A stretch of DNA of 64,000 nt from JAUVXJ01 sp034411995 (GTDB lineage: Bacteria > Chloroflexota > Anaerolineae > UBA7937 > B3-Chlor). The DNA lies in assembly GCA_034411995.1 (NCBI GenBank), contig DAOUME010000007.1:372001-436000 (forward strand), read 5' to 3'. Below the pieces are notes generated by a model, which saw only the letters and a program-made list of their open reading frames with translations, was not told the DNA's origin and did not search any database. The position numbers were made by a program, and so were the translations under genes. Positions 61,204 to 64,000 of the stretch are shown here, in pieces (position 1 is the first letter of the stretch; each line of letters starts with the position of its first letter).

Positions 61204-61259
61204 TATCATTTCTGGACAGCGTGAGGCGGCGGAGAACCTTCCTTTTTGGACGGCAGGTG

Positions 61260-61268
61260 TGCTAGAAT
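61260..61268 (+). promoter_or_regulatory. Extended -10 element of the cupin-dehydrogenase operon
   Basis: TGCTAGAAT, an extended -10, without a clear -35 box at 17 bp. Start near 61275, which rules out the in-frame ATG at 61267 and supports 61291 as the cupin start. Confidence 0.45.
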
Positions 61269-61290
61269 GAACGTCGTGAACGGGGGGGCC

Positions 61291-61674
61291 ATGGGTTCTA
61301 TTCACAAGTTCAGTGGTGACGATGCTCGCTTCGACTGGGAGGGCGTCTCCGAGCAGGCGTACGATTCGGCCGAGGTACGCGGCGTGAGCGTTCGATGGCT
61401 GATAGGGGGAGCAGAGGGCGCCCCTCATTTCGCGGTGCGTTTCTTCGAGGTCGAGCCTGGTGGGTCTACTTCGCTGGACAGGCACGAGCACGACCACACC
61501 GTGGTCGTGCTCGGAGGTCGCGGCCAGGTGCTTCTGGGGGAGGAGGTCACCGAGCTCAGCCACGGGGACGTTGTCTACGTGTCGCCAAACGAGCTTCATC
61601 AGTTCACCTGTGTCGGTGGGGAGCCGTTCGGCTTTCTGTGCGTCATCCCAGCGCCAGGGAGTGTGGGACCATGA
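61291..61674 (+). CDS. Cupin-domain protein
   Basis: A 127-residue single cupin. Motif 1 is GSTSLDRHEHDHTVVVLGGR and motif 2 PNELHQFTCVGGEPF, giving His/Glu/Asp-type metal ligands. Such proteins are small isomerases, dioxygenases or sugar binders. GGGGGG lies just before the ATG. It overlaps the next dehydrogenase by ATGA, so a joint role in sugar or polyol metabolism is likely. Confidence 0.85.
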   Translation: MGSIHKFSGDDARFDWEGVSEQAYDSAEVRGVSVRWLIGGAEGAPHFAVRFFEVEPGGSTSLDRHEHDHTVVVLGGRGQVLLGEEVTELSHGDVVYVSPNELHQFTCVGGEPFGFLCVIPAPGSVGP

Positions 61675-62693
61675 AGGCGGTGGTATACCTTGGGCCCGGC
61701 AGACTCAGCTACCAGGAGGTGGAGAGGCCGCAGGTCGGGCCTGGTGAGTTGCTGGTGAAGACCAGGGCGGCCTTGACTTGCGGGACTGACGTGAAGACCT
61801 TCCGCCGTGGTCATCATCTCATGCAACCGCCGATGCTGTTTGGGCACGAGTTTTCGGGTGACGTGGCCGAGGTAGGTGACGGAGTTGCTGGCTTCACCGA
61901 AGGCATGCGGGTGGTGGCCGCCAACTCGGCTCCCTGCCACGTTTGTTACTTCTGCCGGCACGGACAGCACAACCTGTGTGAGAGTATCCTGTTCAATTGG
62001 GGAGCGTTCGCCGAGTACGTCAGAGTGCCGGCCCGCATCGTGAACACCAACCTGTATGAGATCCCCTCGGGTCTCCGATATGAAGAGGCAGCCCTGCTCG
62101 AGCCGCTGGCTTGCGTGGTATTAGGGAACGAGGCCGCGAGCATCTCGCCCGGAGATACCGTGGTCATCGCCGGAGGTGGGGGCCCTATTGGACTTCTGCA
62201 TCTCCAGTTGGCGAGGCACGAGGGGGCAGACCAGGCCGTAGTGATCGACCTGAATGACTCGAGGCTGCGACTGGCTGAGAGCTTGGGCGCCACTCACACC
62301 ATCAATCCGGTCCGCGCGGATCCTGTAGAGGCCATCAAGGGCCTGACGGAGGGTCGCGGCGCCGATGTGGTCATAGAAACCGCCGGTGTGCCTGAGGTGT
62401 GGCAGCTCTCTCTACAATTGGTGCGCAAGGGCGGTACCGCGGTGATGTTCGGTGGTTGCCCAGCCGGTAGTCAGGTATCTGTGGATACGGACAGGGTTCA
62501 CTACGGCGAACTGACCATCAAGGGCGTTTTTCATCACACGCCGAGGACGGTCGCCAGGGCGCTGCAACTGCTGAGCGAGAGGGTGGTCAAGGCCGATGCC
62601 CTGATCACCGGACGGGTGCCACTCAAAGACACGCAGATGGCGCTGGAGAAGGTGATCTCGGGTGAGGCCATCAAGATGGTGATCACCCCCTGA
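61671..62693 (+). CDS. Zinc-dependent alcohol/polyol dehydrogenase (MDR family)
   Basis: A 340-residue medium-chain dehydrogenase. Catalytic zinc ligands: Cys in LTCGTD and GHE in LFGHEFSGDV; structural zinc cysteines in CHVCYFCRHGQHNLC. Rossmann motif GGGGPIGLL and Asp in VVIDLNDSR suggest NAD(H). Close to L-threonine 3-dehydrogenase/sorbitol dehydrogenase-like enzymes; substrate not determinable. Starts within the cupin stop. Confidence 0.93.
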   Translation: MKAVVYLGPGRLSYQEVERPQVGPGELLVKTRAALTCGTDVKTFRRGHHLMQPPMLFGHEFSGDVAEVGDGVAGFTEGMRVVAANSAPCHVCYFCRHGQHNLCESILFNWGAFAEYVRVPARIVNTNLYEIPSGLRYEEAALLEPLACVVLGNEAASISPGDTVVIAGGGGPIGLLHLQLARHEGADQAVVIDLNDSRLRLAESLGATHTINPVRADPVEAIKGLTEGRGADVVIETAGVPEVWQLSLQLVRKGGTAVMFGGCPAGSQVSVDTDRVHYGELTIKGVFHHTPRTVARALQLLSERVVKADALITGRVPLKDTQMALEKVISGEAIKMVITP

Positions 62694-62710
62694 GGGACCG
62701 GGAACCGGAG

Positions 62711-63733
62711 ATGAGAGTCGCCAGGTATTACGGTTGGGATGACGTTCGCCTGGAGAACATGAAGGTGCCGGACATCGGCCCTGGAGAGATGTTGGTCCAG
62801 GTGCAGGCCTGTGGGCTCTGCGGGAGTGACCTGATGCGGTGGTACGCGGATAGCAAGGCACCTGCGGTACTGGGGCACGAGCCGGTGGGGCTCGTGTCGC
62901 AGGTGGGAAGTGGGGTCACGGGTTTCAGGCCAGGCGATAGGGTTTTCGTTCATCACCACGTGCCCTGTTTCGTATGCCACTATTGCCGGCGAGGCAACTA
63001 CTCCTGCTGTGAGACCTTCAAGAAGAACGGCCTTTACCCTGGGGGCTTCGCTGAATACGTCCGGGTTGCGGCGCGCAACGTGGAGTTTGATGTGCTTCCT
63101 GTGCCGGAGAGCCTGCCTTTCGAGGAGGCCACCTTGATCGAGCCCATCGCCTGCGCGATCAGGGGTATGGAGCGGGCGGGCGTCAAGGCAGGCGACACGG
63201 TGCTGATCATCGGAGCAGGGGTCAGCGGTCTGCTGTTCACGCAGCTCTCCAGACTATGGGGCGCAGCTTTAGTGGTCGTGTCGGACCTGGTGGAGTACCG
63301 CCTGGAGCGCGCCCTGGATTACGGGGCCCACGCCAGCCTCAATCCAGCCGTGGATGATCTCCAGGAGGAAGTGCAGAGGTTGGTCGGCAGACCAGGAGCA
63401 GACGTGGTCATCGTCACTGTGGGGAGCCCTTCCGTGATGGAGCAGGGCTTGCGGCTGGCTGCCAAGGGAGGAACCATCCTCGTCTACGCACCTCTGCCGC
63501 CGGGGGACACGCTGCCAGTAGACGTGTGCGACTTGCTCTTCTCAGAGAAGACCCTGGTCTCGACCTATTCGTGCGCACCCGACGATACGCGCACCGCTCT
63601 GGACTTCATCCGCAATGGGTGTGTGCTGACCAGCGGCCTGGTTACCCATCGGTTCGGGCTGGAGCAGGTGGGGGAAGCCATGCGGCTGGCGGCAGAGGCC
63701 AGGGATTCCCTGAAGGTGGTCATCCTCCCATGA
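62711..63733 (+). CDS. Zinc-dependent alcohol/polyol dehydrogenase (MDR family), second copy
   Basis: A 340-residue paralogue of the preceding enzyme, clearly diverged. Ligands: Cys in GLCGSD, GHE in VLGHEPVG, structural cysteines in CFVCHYCRRGNYSCC, and Rossmann motif GAGVSGLL with VVSDL. Located 17 nt after the first dehydrogenase. Two adjacent MDR enzymes plus a cupin suggest successive oxidation or reduction steps on a sugar-like compound. Its stop overlaps a tiny frame (ATGA). Confidence 0.93.
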   Translation: MRVARYYGWDDVRLENMKVPDIGPGEMLVQVQACGLCGSDLMRWYADSKAPAVLGHEPVGLVSQVGSGVTGFRPGDRVFVHHHVPCFVCHYCRRGNYSCCETFKKNGLYPGGFAEYVRVAARNVEFDVLPVPESLPFEEATLIEPIACAIRGMERAGVKAGDTVLIIGAGVSGLLFTQLSRLWGAALVVVSDLVEYRLERALDYGAHASLNPAVDDLQEEVQRLVGRPGADVVIVTVGSPSVMEQGLRLAAKGGTILVYAPLPPGDTLPVDVCDLLFSEKTLVSTYSCAPDDTRTALDFIRNGCVLTSGLVTHRFGLEQVGEAMRLAAEARDSLKVVILP

Positions 63734-63822
63734 CCGCGGAGCGACAGAGAGGCCCGGCCCTGGGCGTGGAGCGTGGTGCGCCAGTCTCGGCGATCCACCA
63801 ACTGGAGCCTGGCTACACATGA
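63730..63822 (+). CDS. Possible 30-residue coupling ORF
   Basis: A 30-codon frame starting in the dehydrogenase stop (ATGA at 63730-63733) and ending in the start of the next gene (ATGA at 63819-63822). The product is polar with no recognised features. The double overlap suggests translational coupling rather than a functional peptide, but either is possible. Confidence 0.3.
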   Translation: MTAERQRGPALGVERGAPVSAIHQLEPGYT

Positions 63823-64000
63823 CCTGGTCGAGGCTATGTAGAAGGCTCGACCTCAATCTTGCTCTGGTGGCGCTGCTCAGCGTCTTTGCTTTCGCTCCCC
63901 TCGCCTATCCAGGCTTCTTTCAGTCCCACTCCGGGTTCCTGCCTGTGTTTCATCTCTACGACCTGGAGGCGCAACTGTGGAGCAACTGGGGATGGCTGCC
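63819..64000 (+). CDS. Membrane protein, N-terminal part (partial)
   Basis: About 60 residues are in the window, running off the right edge. After a basic start (MTWSRLCRRLDL) comes a hydrophobic helix (NLALVALLSVFAFAPLAYPG) and then FFQSHSGFLPVFHLYDLE. This resembles the N-terminus of large multi-span membrane proteins, such as glycosyltransferase-like or 6-pyruvoyl-tetrahydropterin-synthase-related ones; the latter is recalled by pattern only. Start overlaps the 30-codon frame by ATGA. Confidence 0.6.
   Translation, partial: MTWSRLCRRLDLNLALVALLSVFAFAPLAYPGFFQSHSGFLPVFHLYDLEAQLWSNWGWL

Noticed and set aside
60826..61290. T-box or known riboswitch.
   Set aside because: No T-box consensus or known riboswitch core could be found; only plain hairpins are visible.

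Overview
The window is a high-GC bacterial chromosome segment that looks like a Chloroflexota (Anaerolineae-type) genome. This is inferred from gene content, not from a marker phylogeny: Wood-Ljungdahl genes, many LysM, glycoside-hydrolase-like and LytR-CpsA-Psr cell-wall proteins, proline/threonine-rich secreted linkers, and a YFPETGH-repeat protein. Coding density is high and genes are mostly packed in short-gap or overlapping operons. Start codons were chosen from ribosome binding sites and family N-termini.

Layout. (1) 1-5,400, minus strand: a Wood-Ljungdahl operon reading fhs, a small HMA-fold protein without metal-binding cysteines, the CO dehydrogenase subunit and the start of acetyl-CoA synthase acsB, which runs off the window. 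A consensus promoter and a long leader with a hairpin precede fhs. (2) 5,395-12,360: uvsE plus a partner of unknown function (minus), a winged-helix AAA+ ATPase, a LuxR-HTH/transmembrane/kelch fusion, tRNA-Lys(CTT), a PEP-CTERM secreted protein, and ilvE (minus). (3) 12,954-20,794: rpoN (sigma-54), two histidine kinases and an NtrC-type activator, overlapping or nearly so; the kinase-receiver unit appears tandemly duplicated. (4) 20,795-48,453: a 513-bp control region with a textbook -24/-12 sigma-54 promoter and an upstream palindrome, followed by 17 colinear, tightly spaced or overlapping genes over 27 kb. (5) 48,505-54,533: a surface SH3b protein (minus), a degenerate PP2C/propeller membrane protein, a subtilase and a surface lipoprotein with a degenerate class-I amidotransferase domain. 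(6) 54,822-58,385: tRNA-Leu, tRNA-Gly, trigger factor, clpP, clpX. (7) 58,482-64,000: a GT4 glycosyltransferase and a FemAB/GNAT-like protein (minus), a structured intergenic region, a cupin, two zinc alcohol dehydrogenases and the start of a membrane protein.

The most unusual part is region 4 together with region 3. The 27-kb operon carries a single-domain response regulator, a two-helix membrane protein, a 2270-residue NACHT-like NTPase with dozens of TPRs, a caspase-clan (gingipain-like) protease, tandem-barrel glycosidase-like proteins (one fused around a SpoIID lytic transglycosylase domain), a peptidoglycan amidase, LysM proteins, an LCP ligase, a sortase-type wall protein, and three cell-division relatives: a DivIVA/SepIVA-like coiled coil, a MraZ relative that has lost both DXXXR DNA-binding motifs, and an FtsZ relative that has lost both T7-loop aspartates but keeps the C-terminal binding peptide. 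My inference is a sigma-54-switched programme for remodelling the cell wall and/or septum, possibly differentiation or controlled lysis, with the NTPase-TPR/protease pair as a signalling or execution module. No described system that I know of has this composition.
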